Assembly (NCBI GenBank): GCA_001600055.1
Contig: BCIV01000002.1
Span: 624,287-688,286, forward strand
DNA: 64,000 bases
From: Filobasidium wieringae
Taxonomy: Eukaryota; Basidiomycota; Tremellomycetes; Filobasidiales; Filobasidiaceae
Direction of reading: 5' to 3'
Both the position numbers and the translations under genes were made by a program. Positions 43,960-55,732 of the stretch are shown piece by piece. The notes beneath the pieces were generated by a model that made no database searches, was not told the origin of the DNA, and saw nothing but the letters and a program-made list of their open reading frames with translations. The first letter of the stretch is position 1; each line of letters opens with the position of its first letter.

Positions 43960-46653
43960 TCAAGAAGCGCGACTCTGACTCAGTTGAGAGAAGACGACAA
44001 TCATCAAGCCGACAAAGGACAGCAACGCAAACACCTCTCTCCCAGAATCCAAACGCGATGCCATCACGATGCAAGCGCTCAGAGTGGACGTCAGAGACAG
44101 GCAGGATCGCAGGCTGTCATGGAACCAGGTAAGCTCACCTTTGCGAGGAGCCCAGATGCCCAACTTACCTTTGAGACTTGTCTTTCAGCGTCAGTTCCCC
44201 TACAGATCCTCTCCGCCTGTGTCCGGGCTTCTCAACCTTTCCAAATCCGACGTTCTCCCCAAACCCTCCGAGAACGCTTGACAGCAAGAACAGGCACCCC
44301 GCAAGAGGCCAGATACTGTCCGAGGTAGTCGCTTTTGTCAAAGATAGGAGAAGGGGGGAACAAATGTAAAGGACGAATGGTGGTAGCAGCCATGAGATTA
44401 ACCGGTTCGACTCTTCAGCTGTATTCGCATCAAAGGTCTTCGTGACTCCGGAAGGGCCGTTGCGTGACCATTTTACCGTGACGATCATACCGAAAAGAAT
44501 GACCATATTGAAACTGTTGAGTTGCGAGGCGTAAATCCGGTCTTCAAGAAGTGCACGAAAGACCAACACGAAGAGTGCAACGAAAGAGTAGAACGTGAAT
44601 TGTGGCATAATTTCCGGTTTTAGCAACTCCCAAACTGGCGGGCTGCTAGTTACTGTGTTGAATGAATGACATTAGAGATCAGGCGCGAAGCTTTTAGAGA
44701 AGAAAATCTCACCAGTCAGCTCAGCTCGCTCCTTGACCAAGTAGTCTTCTGGGACGTAGTCATCGTCGTACCCCTCTTGACGTTTCCATACGATCTTTTG
44801 CCAAGGCTGTCGTTGCCCAGTGAACTCATGCACAAGAGAAGGCATCGACAAACCTAGCACAGATTGAGTTTGTGTCGGAGACGGGCCAGATGAGGCGGTG
44901 ATACCAGAATCGTTGCCTGCTTCGTCTTGGTGCGGATCGTCTCCCTTTAGAGGAGTATCTTCCACACCAAGCTCGTTGTCCTTGGAGTCTCCATTCGGCA
45001 GCGAAGTCTTCGTCACGGTATGGAGGGCCTCTTGCACTTCTTGCGATTCGCTGGGAAGAACGAACGGCTCGGGCTCGATTTCAGGCTCCTCGTCAGCGTC
45101 ATCAGTAGGATTATCCTGCTCAATTTCCTCGCTCTCTTCGAGTCCGAAAGTAGGACCTATTACGGTCGTGTCCCCTTCATCCTCGTCTTCCTCAGTCACT
45201 CTCAGCTCGCGGAAAGTAGGAGTGTTCCGCGACAATTTTGGTTTGGGCGATTTCATGTCTCCCATCAATCCGTTCAATCTGTTGACAAGTAAAGGGTTTC
45301 AGACGATCGCAGCATTATATCTACACGATTTGCTTACGGTGATAGCACACTAAATATTTGACCTTCTTCCCTTTGCGGTCCCCATATCTCAAAAGGATCT
45401 GGAATGTTGCTCAGAAGAGTTTCCAAGGACGGATCGGTGGATTTTGCTATAGACCACAGGTTATCAACATCCGCTTCGCGCATTAATGAAACCGGCCAAA
45501 TCGCTTACAAGCGATTTTGTCATAGACATCCATCTCTACCCGGGTGATGTACACAGTCTTGTCTAGAACACCGCTCCAGAGCTAGATATACGTTATCAAG
45601 TATTTAGCTGTCTCGACCCTGCATAACATCCATGACTTCGTACTGTACTTACTTCGTCTTCAGCTTCAAGAACTTCTTGGTAATGCGATCCCTTAAGATT
45701 GTCGAGCTCATCGACTTGATTCTGTAGCATCATCAACGCTTCTCTGAATTGTTTTAGATCTGTATTCATTGAGAAGTGCAAGACTAGATCAGTGCACTGT
45801 AATTGAGTTTTGAGCTGATGCGATTAAAGACGCGCACCTCGCGTCTTCTTTCGCCCTAGCCGTATATTCTCATGCTCAGTTTTCCTGATGAGTGAAGACT
45901 TTTCACTCAGAGCCTTCTCATATTGAACTTGTCGATCCTGCATCTCGATATTGTCAGCGTTGTTTCTTCATGGGCCGCATCTGGTGAGCCTACAGTTACT
46001 GCCGCCCGATAGTCATCTAGCTTTTCGAGTAAAGGTATCTCAAATTCTCGGTAGAAGGTATCTCCCTAGACCAGGGGTAATTGAAGTCGTAGATAATTCA
46101 GCTTTGCCGAGACGTTCGATCGATCATGTGCTTGACTCACGATCAACTGCTGATGAGCGCCGATCATATGCTTCAGTCCGCTCAATGCCATCAATCCATC
46201 CGCAGCTGTGTCGCATCCTTTTACCCTCGAACAAGCTTCTAGAGCAGATCCAAACGAGGAAGTAGCTTTGGATACGGCTAAAATCGCTTGTCGGAACGAT
46301 TTGGCTTGCGAAGTGAGCTAAAGAAACGTCAACTTGAATGCTCTGTGCGATAGTTACGATTCGTTAGGATAACGCTACGTACCTCTTCCAAAGCTGACAT
46401 CGACTTTCTGAGGTCTGCTCTAGAAATGAGCAAATGTGGAGGGTAGGAGAAGTCGACCCTGGAAGCTGTCGTAGTGACGGATCTCTGATATGTTCGAGAT
46501 AAAGTGCTCAGGGGTCGATCGCAGGTGATCTCTTAGCCCAAAACTTACAGTAGGACTAGGTGGCCGCATCCTTCCCCAAGCAGAGCCCGTGACAGACGAC
46601 ATGCTTGATTGTGCTGAATGCATCTTGGGCCTAGATGGTCCGGCTTGAGCCAT
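43960..46653 (-). CDS. GPI2: Apparent fusion: BAR-domain protein (Ivy1-like) followed by PIG-C/Gpi2
   Basis: Splicing gives one continuous frame. Residues from about 60 to 290 are a helical BAR-type region (RADLRKSMSALEELTSQAK, ALEACSRVKGCDTAADG, a KKTRDLKQFREALMMLQNQ coil). An acidic linker of about 130 residues follows, and then the PIG-C domain, which starts at PWQKIVWKRQEGYDDDYV. Its PIG-C landmarks are SWLLPPFVLYICSPLLLSL, TSDSIWPLAGCLFLL and STLSACIVMASRLDS. PIG-C/Gpi2 is a subunit of the ER enzyme that starts GPI-anchor synthesis. No stop separates the two parts. The PIG-C portion ends about 30 residues after the ASRL motif, shorter than usual. Two overlapping genes remain possible. 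Confidence 0.75.
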
Positions 46654-47094
46654 AATGTCGTATGTTTATCTTGATGTTTACAGTTAAATTGTGAGGTCCA
46701 GCCTCGATCTGCAAGAAAGGGGTATGGGAAAACCGGCGAAATAGATGCAGGTTTGATCTGAGAAACTATGTCTATATCTATGCACCCAGCAGCAGTGTCG
46801 GGGAAGTCCTGTAGGGCCTGTAGCTATATAAAAGTGTTGTTGATATTTCAGACCTGATCTCGACTTGCCTGATCTCGTCGGCGACCGGAATTATACCCAC
46901 GCGACATGTCGACTGAGCTCCCCTGGACTCCTCCTACAGGGCCTGCAGGTCATCTAATGACACGCTATATATCATCCCTCCGCAATAGGTAGTATCTAAA
47001 TCTCTGAGTAAGAGCTGTTCCTCTCAATTGAACCTGCTTCGTCTCGATCAACTAGCAGGATCGTCATAAGTCTTTGCTTTTCTTGAAGAGCAAT
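46654..47094. other. Divergent promoter region with a TATA-like element
   Basis: About 440 bp between the BAR-PIG-C gene and NHX1. TATATAAAAG at 46825-46834 lies on the NHX1 strand, about 260 bp before its start codon. Two GGGCCTG-containing segments at 46814 and 46939 are near matches in opposite orientation. Confidence 0.4.
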
Positions 47095-49959
47095 AATGGC
47101 CGCTACTGTTCCTCAAGAAACTTCCCCTGAAGATGAGGAGTTCTATGCCTCGTATGTGTTTCCTATCTTTTGGTTGATTTAGTGACGTTGACTTATGCGC
47201 CATCATGTGTTTGGTCGAACTCGATAGCTGGGGATTGTAAGCTCACCTCGACTATCGAGATTTCGATTTGTCTCCGGCTAATATCACTCACGTTCATATA
47301 GGTGCATTCTCTGTGTGCTACTCATTGGTGCTCTAATTTGTTCATACTATCTCCAAGTCAAGAGAATTCGGGCAATCCATGAGACAGTCGTGTCGATCTT
47401 TGCAGGTAGGTTGGCTTCATAGTTTCTAGCAGAGGAATGTGCCTGACTTTATCGCTCGTTAGGAATGGTTGTCGGATTAATCATCAGGCTATCCCCTGGA
47501 CAGCTGATCAGGGAGATGCTTGTGAGTAATCTATGAAACTCAAGTCCGGTATCGAACTTGATCATCGTTCTCTGCGAACAACCCAGTCCTTCAAGCATAC
47601 CCTCTTCTTCAACTTGCTCCTACCGCCAATTATTCTGAACTCAGGCTATGAGCTGAAACAGGTTAGAGCTTACGACCTTTACTTCGTCAAGCCGTAGACT
47701 CTAACAAGATTTGGTTGTCGAATGCAGGAAAACTTCTTCAGGAACTTCGGAACTATCTTGACATTTGCATTTGCAGGGACATTCATCTCTGCGGTTGGTC
47801 TTGGGTATGTGCGGAAGACAAATCTCCGTCGAAGGAGCCAGGGACTGAACTCTCCTCAAATTATAGAGTTCTCGTATATATCTGGTCTTTCTTAGGTCTG
47901 GAAGGACTCAAGTTCACGCTTCTGGAATGTCTGATCTTCGGGTCGACTCTATCTGCAACGGATCCTGTTACCATTTTGGCCATTTTTAACACTTACAAGG
48001 TCGATCGTGAGTCAACCCCTACCTTCTGATCGTGTACTTTTACTGATTTTGAACGCAGCCAAATTATATACTATCATCTTCGGGGAGAGCATTTTGAACG
48101 ATGCGGTGTCGATTGTCATGTACGAGTAAGTAGCTGTGGATCGTGCTTCATCGATTGACAGCTGTTCTGACTCAACGATTCATAATCGCAGGACTCTTTC
48201 CCAATTCCACGGTGAAGATATCTACCTCTCTTCCCTTTTCCACGGAATCGGGATCTTCTTGCTCTCTTTCTCCATCTCCATGGCTCTGGGTGTGATGTTT
48301 GGGTTGATGTGTTCCCTCGGATTGAAGCATTCGAACCTGGCCCTCTATCCTCACATTGAGAGCTGTATCGTCGCACTTGTGGCGTACTGCAGTTATTTCT
48401 TCTCGAATGGGTTGAGTATGAGTGGTAAGTTTTGATTTGCTACGGGTTGGAGAACTTCAGCTGAAACTCTCCTGGTCAGGAATCGTATCGCTACTCTTCT
48501 GCGGAATCACCTTGAAGCATTACGCGTACCACACCATGTCGGTAAAGACCCAGAAGACGACAAAGTACATGTTCGCGGTTATGTCCCAACTATCGGAGAA
48601 TTTCATCTTCATCTACTTGGGGTTGAACCTGTTCACCCAGAATGCGCAAGTCTTCAAGCCTTTGTTCATCATTGTGACTGCAGTAAGTCTGACGTCTGGC
48701 TGATCAAACGGTCTCATGACTGACAAATGACACCAAAATAGATTGCCGTGATGGCATCTCGATACGCAGCCGTCTTTCCTCTCTCTGAACTTATCAACTG
48801 GGTTTTCCATACTCGAGGACAGAGGCATGAAGAGCTACCTCACTCGTATCAAATGATGCTTTTCTGGGCTGGTCTCCGAGGAGCTGTCGGTGTAGCACTT
48901 GCTGCCGGTATCACTGGTGAAAATGCGGATGCTTTGAGGACGACTATCTTGGTGGTCGTTGTCCTTACTGTAGTCATTTTCGGTGGAACTACTGCCAGAA
49001 TGCTAGAGATTCTTGGAATCAGAGTTGGAGTGGAAGATGACGATGACAGTTCGGACGACGAGGGTGGATGGGCCGCACATGGTGGAAATTTGGCTCTTGC
49101 TATGGGACCTGGAAGCCGCAAGTTTGCGGGACTTCACCCTTACGGAGACGATTATGACGATGGTTACAGTTATGGCGGCTCTCCCTTGGAATCCCCTTAC
49201 GGACCAAGTGGTACCTTCCCACTAGACTCAACGCGTCGAAGTCCGAGTGCGAACGGTCTACGACTTGGACCTAGAGGGAATAGCAGAAGACAAGCTTCCA
49301 CTGGATATTCCGCAGGGTCAAGCTCGGAATCTGAAGATATCGATCTACCCAACGCAACCGACGTAGAGCAAGGTCGAGGTCCGGAAGATCCTGCATCGGC
49401 AGGAATGGTGTTCCGAGACGGACAATGGTTTACACAACTGGACGAACGATACCTGCTTCCCTTATTCTCTAACTCCGTAGCCAGTAGACGTCACAATCTG
49501 AAGAAGACTCTGAAACGGAGCGGAAGCACGTATGGAGGGGAGAGCTCTCCAACTACACCTAGAGGACCCAGCCTTGACTGGGGTAATCGAGAAGGAGGTG
49601 GTCACGGAGATGGTGATAGCGAGAGTGGAAAGGGGAAAGGTCTCTCGCGGAATTTCAGGTCAGTCTACGTAGCAAAACTGGTCGTTGCACAATGCGCTGA
49701 CAAGACTCGTTGATCCGACAGCGAATCCGTGACAGACTTCTTCTTCAACCGGCCAGACGGTCACGGTTCCCCCTCCCTTGGCAGCCAACCTAATCCTATG
49801 CCTTCAACCGGTGAACCATCCAACCCACTAGGGGTCAAGACGACTAGTCGTAACCGTTCGAGAACGGACCTTCGTGGATTGGCTATGACTGCTGCACCAG
49901 CATCTCCTGCATCAGGTACAGAGGGGGGAAGGGGCAGTGGAGATAATCTGCCAAGATAA
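47095..49959 (+). CDS. NHX1: Endosomal/vacuolar Na+(K+)/H+ exchanger of the CPA1 family
   Basis: About a dozen membrane segments are followed by a long Gly/Ser/Asp-rich cytosolic tail. Landmarks are VKRIRAIHETVVSIFAGMVV, FFNLLLPPIILNSGYELKQ (amiloride-site region), LSATDPVTILAIF, FGESILNDAVSIVMYE (the ND pair of electroneutral exchangers) and FWAGLRGAVGVALAAGI. It exchanges luminal protons for Na+ or K+ and controls endosome pH and trafficking. Exon 2 is a 9-nt microexon (47228-47236) encoding part of SWGL; the yeast SSWALFIL block confirms it. The tail has RRQASTGYSAGSSSESEDID, a likely phosphorylated stretch. Nine or more introns were joined. Confidence 0.95.
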
Positions 49960-50240
49960 CGGGTGGAAGTAGGTAGAGCGAAGGCGAGCATAGATGATGA
50001 ATCTATTTGTATTTTTTGAACAATCATATTCTAGCGTAATCTAACACGTCGTGATTGCTTGCATTACTTGGGTGGTCACTGGCAGGGGTATTAGGATATG
50101 ATATCGTGTAGGCCGAACATTCCGCCGTGTCATGAAAAGAGGTCGTGATTTGTCGTTTCTCGAGATCTGTGTTTACTAATCTCAGCTTGGCAACACAATG
50201 CTCACGGAATATCGCTGATCGTACCTCTCGGAATCCAAGT

Positions 50241-50474
50241 CTACAATCCCAATCTGCTCTCTCTCGTCATCCCAGCCCGTGCCTCCCTGTTAACCTCGAC
50301 CATGTTGATTCCCACGCTCGTCTGGGGCTTAGCGTCCTGTGCAGGCTGGGTGGATTGCGCTCGGCTCGAATCTGTTTCCTCTTGCTCTGCTGCCTTCTTT
50401 GCCTGTAACTTCTCGATGAAAGCCGTCACGTCTTCTTGTCGTAGAGGAATCTCGGTAGGGTTACGTCGGATCAT
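50241..50474 (-). CDS. CDC26: CDC26, small subunit of the anaphase-promoting complex
   Basis: A 77-codon single exon. The N-terminus MIRRNPTEIPLRQEDVTAF matches the Cdc26 family start (MIRRAPTTLQLSHDDV in budding yeast, MLRRKPTRLELKLDD in human). That segment binds and stabilises the TPR protein Cdc16/Apc6. The rest (IEKLQAKKAAEQEETDSS onward) is a short helix and a disordered tail. The frame is open upstream of 50474 as far as 50636, but the conserved Met fixes the start. Divergent from SRP102. Confidence 0.85.
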   Translation of the reverse strand: MIRRNPTEIPLRQEDVTAFIEKLQAKKAAEQEETDSSRAQSTQPAQDAKPQTSVGINMVEVNREARAGMTRESRLGL

Positions 50475-50583
50475 TGTGCTGACTTGATATCGTTGTGGGA
50501 TCGATGATGCTGCGACTTGACCCGACTCGAGACAAGCTAGACAAGAGATAGTCTCAATGTTGTCAATGGGAAGGGTGAAGCTG

Positions 50584-50591
50584 TCACGTGA
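50584..50591. promoter_or_regulatory. TCACGTGA E-box between CDC26 and SRP102
   Basis: A CACGTG palindrome in the roughly 260-bp divergent promoter. It is the same octamer as at 8394, 14606 and 62929. Confidence 0.45.
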
Positions 50592-50733
50592 TGACGCAAT
50601 CACCCGAGAGCGCCCGAACCAGCTCTGAACATCCACTCTGCTATCCCACTGATCTACTGAGCTACTGCCTATTGAACGATCGGCAGCAATTTGTTTTAAA
50701 GAGCCTCATCCATCTCACTCAAAGATTGCGACC

Positions 50734-51906
50734 ATGTCCTCGAGTCCGGATCGTCAAACAGAAATCGCGCCGGAAGTCGAACCTGTTTCGCAGATGCTCG
50801 CGGACACCTTCTTACGGGATCCCATGTTCCTGACAGCAGCCATAGTTGGAGGACTGGCATTGATATTGTTCCTCAATTGTAGGTACAAGGATACCGATTC
50901 TTCACATTATCACTTTGGCTCAAACTCAGTTACGACGACAGTCGGAAGAAGTGGGAACAAGGCATCGCAAAATCGTGGAAGGAAGGCAGAACCTAATGTA
51001 GTGCTTCTCGGTTCATCTGACAGCGGGAAGACAGCCATCTTCACCAAGGTATGTCTTTATCTAGAAATTCTCCAAGAAAAAGCTGATTCTGACGTTTTTG
51101 TGACCACAAGCTCGTTCATGACGAAACCACTGCCACCCACACTTCGATCAAACCAAGCACCGGTCGAATAGTTCTACCCGAGACCAACAAGTCGATCACC
51201 ATATCAGATATTCCCGGTCATCCTCGACTGAAGGAGTCTGTCCAGGACCTAGTCTCTCAGGCAAACGCGGCCGTGTTCGTGGTAGATATCGCTACTCTTA
51301 TCCGAAACGGACCCCAAGTTGCCGAGTGAGCTATGAAGCATTCCGCGCTTCTCCGAAGGATCGACTAACACCTGGTCTCTCATCTCTAGGGAACTACCAA
51401 GTATTCTGACCAGACTCGCTTCTACTTCCCTCACCTCATCCCACCTCCCAGCTCCTAAGCTACTTATCCTTGCTCACAAAGCCGATCTTCTCGTCCGAAC
51501 TATGAGCAATCCCAATCCCAAAGCTGCCCCTTTGGATGACAAGACCAAAAAGATGGCGTTAGAGAGAGCGAAGACGGTCATCACTCGGGAAATGGAGAGA
51601 CTGAAGTCTGCTCGAGGGACAACGGGAGGAAAGATTGAAGGGATCGATGTCGTGCCTTCTTCCTCTTCTTCTGGATTGCTTTCCCGATTCTTTGGCACAT
51701 CTTCGAGTTCTAGAGAGAAACCGACCGTCATCAGCGAGCAGGGTATGGAAGAGGCCGAGTTGATGCTATGGGGACAATCAGGTCGATTCTCATGGGACGA
51801 GATCGAGGGGGTAGACGTGGACTGGGCTGTTAGTGGACTAGGAAATGCCTCTGATGCGGTGGAGGACGGGCTGGAAGAGCTGAAGGATTGGTTGTCTGAA
51901 TTATGA
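50734..51906 (+). CDS. SRP102: Signal recognition particle receptor beta subunit
   Basis: One membrane span (FLTAAIVGGLALILFLNC) is followed by a small GTPase domain: G1 LLGSSDSGKTAIF, G3 ITISDIPGHPRLKESVQDLV, G4 LLILAHKADLL (HKAD in place of NKxD, as is common in SRP receptor beta). SRX-type insertion SSSSSGLLSRFFGTSS and the final EDGLEELKDWLSEL follow. The protein anchors the SRP receptor alpha subunit at the ER for co-translational targeting. Three exons; the first intron follows AIFTK and the second follows QVAE. Its stop (51906) is 79 bp from the end of convergent RAD10. Confidence 0.92.
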
Positions 51907-51985
51907 TGGGATTCAGAATGACCAACCATATGACTAGATGTCAATCGATATTACAACTTGGTGGACAGGCGTGCGTGCCAGGCGA

Positions 51986-53635
51986 TCATGATTCCAGCGC
52001 GCTCAATTGACCTAACGGAGCTTCATTATCGGACGAATCCCAATCAGGACTTGATTCCCTGTCAGGTCTGGGAACGCTTCCTTCCTCCTTGTCTGATGCC
52101 TCCCATTCAGGACTTGATTCCCTGTCAGGTCTGGGAACGCTTCCTTCCTCCTTGTCTGATGCCTCCCATTCAGGAGAACCGACCGGTGCAGCTGTTCTCT
52201 GCTTTTTCGGATCCGATCGACCTCCGGGCGGTATCTCCTCGAACCCTTCTTCTTCGTCCACGTCGATAATCTGCCCGCCATCCGCTCGTTTCCGCTTGCT
52301 CTGTCCGTTTTGTACCAATTCTGTCAACTTCAACTGACCAGACGGAGTCGTACTAGGCGTCTCCTCTCTACTTGATTTGCCATTAGGGGTAGAGACCTTT
52401 GTCTTGGCCTTTTTGCTAGAGACGAACCCGGATCCAGACCCTTTCTTCTGTTTCCCGGCGGTTCCGGCGCCCGGTCTGAACGGTAGGTTGAACGCTTCCA
52501 TGAGTCTTCGGACTTTGACATCACCCAAACCGGGACAGAGGAATAATTGTTCAGATGTCGCGTGCGTGAGCTTTTTGAAGGACTATCTCGCCGTCCAAAC
52601 GGGTTAGCGTTGAACCCGACCGCAATGAATTCCTCTCGTCACTCACTCCGAAATTCGTACTCAGCGTGATCACGTCCGTCTTATTGACCCCCTTGACGCT
52701 AGTCAAAACGCTCTGCAGTTGACTAGGGTAATCGTTCTGAACCCTTTCTTTCAGCATGTCTGGGGATTTGTTTTCGAACGCTTTGTACGTCATGATGTAG
52801 TTTGCAGCTTCTTGTACGCTGTCGAACCGCGAGTTGCGATCAGTTTCTCACTAATTTCGACGGGAAGCGCAAGGGTTGAGGTGCTCACTTCCACGCGACC
52901 ATGACTGTCATCTCATTGATCAGACATATCTTTGTGATCTCTCGTATAGGCTCTTGATGTTCACTCTGAGCGTTCGATGAATTGACTATCAGCGCCACTC
53001 GCTCTACCGAGATTCCTGAAGGAGAGTCCGCTTACGATATCGCATATCAAAAGTAGGACTCGTAAGAGGTACATTCCTCTTAGCCGTTCGATCCTGTTGT
53101 GTAGATATTCTGGATGCAATCGATGATACTTCAGACTGAGGGACTCGGTAAGATCAGCTGCATTGCTCATGAAAGTGATAGAAAGCTGTGAATTCACCTT
53201 AGGAACAGGACGCATGTGTTTGGTCCGACTTGATAGTCCGGTACGATATCCCCGTATTCCCAACCAATACCTTTAATAGCGTTTAGGATAGGATTACCTC
53301 TCTGAATGTCAGAACAGAAAAATCATAAGCGAGGTTTACCGTGTTGACGGTACGGGACGACCTGCCTGACATGCGTTTACGATGATCGACCGCTTGTTTC
53401 CCGTAGGTACGTTGACAGGTTTATTGACAGGTCTACTCGGACCAGCTTCGGCGTTTGAACCTTGAGCATCAGCTTGAAGTGGGAGATGCGCATTTGAAGC
53501 GTTCCTGTGCGATTGTCCTTGTGCTGAAGGCTGTTCTGTGTCTTTAGATTGAGCTGTTGTCGATTCTAAGCTGGAAGGCTGGACTGGATTACGAGGCAGT
53601 ATTGAAGCAGGTGAGAAATCAGGAGCGGATGGCAT
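51986..53635 (-). CDS. RAD10: RAD10/ERCC1 DNA repair endonuclease subunit
   Basis: The central domain has GNKRSIIVNACQRGNPILNA, IGWEYGDIVPDYQVGPNTC, LKYHRLHPEYLHNRIERL and MYLLRVLLLICDI. The helix-hairpin-helix part is KGVNKTDVITLSTNFGSFKK, ATSEQLFLCPGLGDVKVRRL. Rad10 pairs with Rad1/XPF to cut the 5' side of DNA lesions in nucleotide excision repair. The intron 53302-53365 appears to use a GC donor, which restores the conserved QRGNP. The C-terminal tail is basic, then acidic, and includes a perfect duplication of 21 codons (52045-52170). ATG 53635 was chosen; an upstream in-frame ATG at 53710 exists. Confidence 0.92.
52045..52170. repeat. Perfect 63-bp tandem duplication inside RAD10
   Basis: Units 52045-52107 and 52108-52170 are identical over all 63 bases by direct reading. 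They lie in the RAD10 C-terminal tail and add 21 residues per unit (EWEASDKEEGSVPRPDRESS type), so copy-number change keeps the frame. Confidence 0.95.
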
Positions 53636-53838
53636 GATCAAACGCTGGCAGCTTGGAGTACTGGCTGAGTGAGAACATGAACCAGCTGAGGGAGATTCGA
53701 ATATGGTCAACGAGTTTGGCGATGACGATTGAAAGGTGGAAATAAGTTATCGATTCATCGATCGGCAAACTCAAAGTTCAAAGTCGAGCTGCCAATAATC
53801 TTGCTTCGAGACATCGCATTCAGGTCGAGACATCGCTG

Positions 53839-55732
53839 ATGAAACAAGGCTCATACAACATGTTGTCATCATATCGTCTAGGTCGTACACTTCTCAGGCA
53901 ACCTGACAATTACCGACGTCTGCATACAACCATTCATACCATCCGCAACCCGACTGCAAGCAGCATCTCAAAACACCTCGAATCGCTGAATCTATCACCA
54001 TCTAGCGTAGGGCTCTATCTCCTGCATCCGGAACTCAAAGATATATCTTCAGTCTTGTCTACCGTACAACAAGGCTTAGGGCAATGCAGCTCCTCCATCG
54101 GATCATTCGCTCAGTCCGTGACTAGAGCTCAACCGTTAGGACAAGACCATGCCGAGGCCCCGTTCGTGACCATAGCCACGTTCACGCCTGAAAAGCCGAC
54201 CGAGAAGCTGGTTCCGTTTCGCTCGACCTTGGTAGGCCGTCCGCCCGCTTCAGTGGGAAGATGGCATCGACCTGCTCTGTCCGTTCCTTCCTCTACAGCA
54301 GATCCAACGGATCACCTCTCGTACCCAGCTCGCGGGGAGACGAGAAATGAGGATCGCAAAGGAGAGGAAGTCGGGGAAATCGAGAGGGCTTTGTTGGGCT
54401 CTTTGGGGTATGAGAAGGGCGAGAGTATGGGTTGGGAAGGGCTTTGGCGTTCAGAAAGGTTGGAGGGAAGGAACGAGGTGGATGAAACGGGTGATATGAA
54501 GGGTATCGAAGGATTGAAGGGAGTCACGTAAGTGAGTCCATGCTATTGTTCTGGAGCACCATCATGTGCATGTGACTTTGAGCTCATAGGAATGTACTTC
54601 TTCCTCCTTTTAGCGGCGTAAGAAACATGCTAGTATTATCAGACGGTCTACCTTCTTCGACCGTCTTTGCGCTAGAACGTTATTTCCCCTATGCGGACAA
54701 AGCTAGTGCCCCCCCTCTCCCCTTTCATATGCCCAACCGAGCACTGATACCAAGTTTCATCTACATTGATAGCTCGGTCTACTTACGGAAGCCACCCCAT
54801 TCCTGACTGGAAGACCCTTTACGCTGTTCCAAGATACAGATGTCTTTGAAAATGGAGCGGTCGGGATCGCTTTTTGTGAGACGGAAGATTCTCGAGGACT
54901 TGGGGTCACGATGGGGGTGGACTACGAGGGTCTACAGCCTCTGAGTGAGATCGAGACTATCGAGAAGTGAGCCTCGGGTTTCGGATTCGCATAAGAATGG
55001 TAACTCAGTGCCAATCTGCGAACCCATAGCGCTCAGGGAAACATGCTTTTAACACTTCGACCATCGACTAGCCAGAATACCAAGGCGCAAACCAACCCTA
55101 CACAGCTCTTGATCCGGGTCATTACGGCGTACCAGAGCCAGACCAATGCTGCTCGACCTTCGGAAGCTGGAAGCTCAGATACAGGGGTGATCTTGGGTAA
55201 ACAGATGAAGGAGGAGGAGTACTATTTGGCTATCTGGGCACCGGGCGCTAGAGCAGATGAGGTAAGCCTTGCCAGACCGCTCGACCGTGTAGCGAGTTTC
55301 TCATCGAAAGACAATCGTAAAGGCACCGAGGGAGGTAGTCAGGATTCTGTCCGGTGATCCTTCTCGAGGAGTGTTATCGCTTGCCATGGAGGAACCATTG
55401 CGAAGTGGACAGCTCGTACAGGTAAGTTCACCGATCTTCTGCTTCGAGACCACCGTCCTCATCATTCGCCTTTTTCCCAGTACATGCACAAACCAAAACA
55501 GGTCAACAGGCCCGCCCTGGAACCAAGAGCAGGCGAAATCTCCTTCGTAACTCTGCCATCAGAGGAATCGATCTCATCGTCCTCTGCATCTACGGAAGAG
55601 ACATCCTCGCCAGGTATGCTGGTCGGAACGGAAGGCGGGTTCTGGTTCTCGCCCGCTATGGGTGCTAACGGGAGACGGACGAATGGAAGCGTCTGTAAAG
55701 TATTTGGGGCACGAGGATGGTTGAAGGTGTAA
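53839..55732 (+). CDS. FIST-like domain protein, probable
   Basis: Six or so exons. The N-terminus is Arg-rich with LGRTLLRQPDNYRRLHTT, possibly for mitochondria. The conserved parts look like the FIST sensory fold: SSVGLYLLHPELKDISSVLS, GVRNMLVLSDGLPSSTVFAL, PFLTGRPFTLFQDTDVFENG, ILSGDPSRGVLSLAMEEPL and SVCKVFGARGWLKV at the end. FIST domains bind small ligands in signalling and ubiquitin-pathway proteins. One intron near 54700-54772 does not have a clean GT donor in the needed phase (GCTAGT is the best fit). The family call rests on pattern rather than alignment and is only moderate. Confidence 0.6.

Noticed and set aside
50475..50636. An N-terminal extension of CDC26 by 54 residues
   Set aside because: The family start MIRRxPT is at 50474; the upstream frame has no conservation and lies in the divergent promoter.
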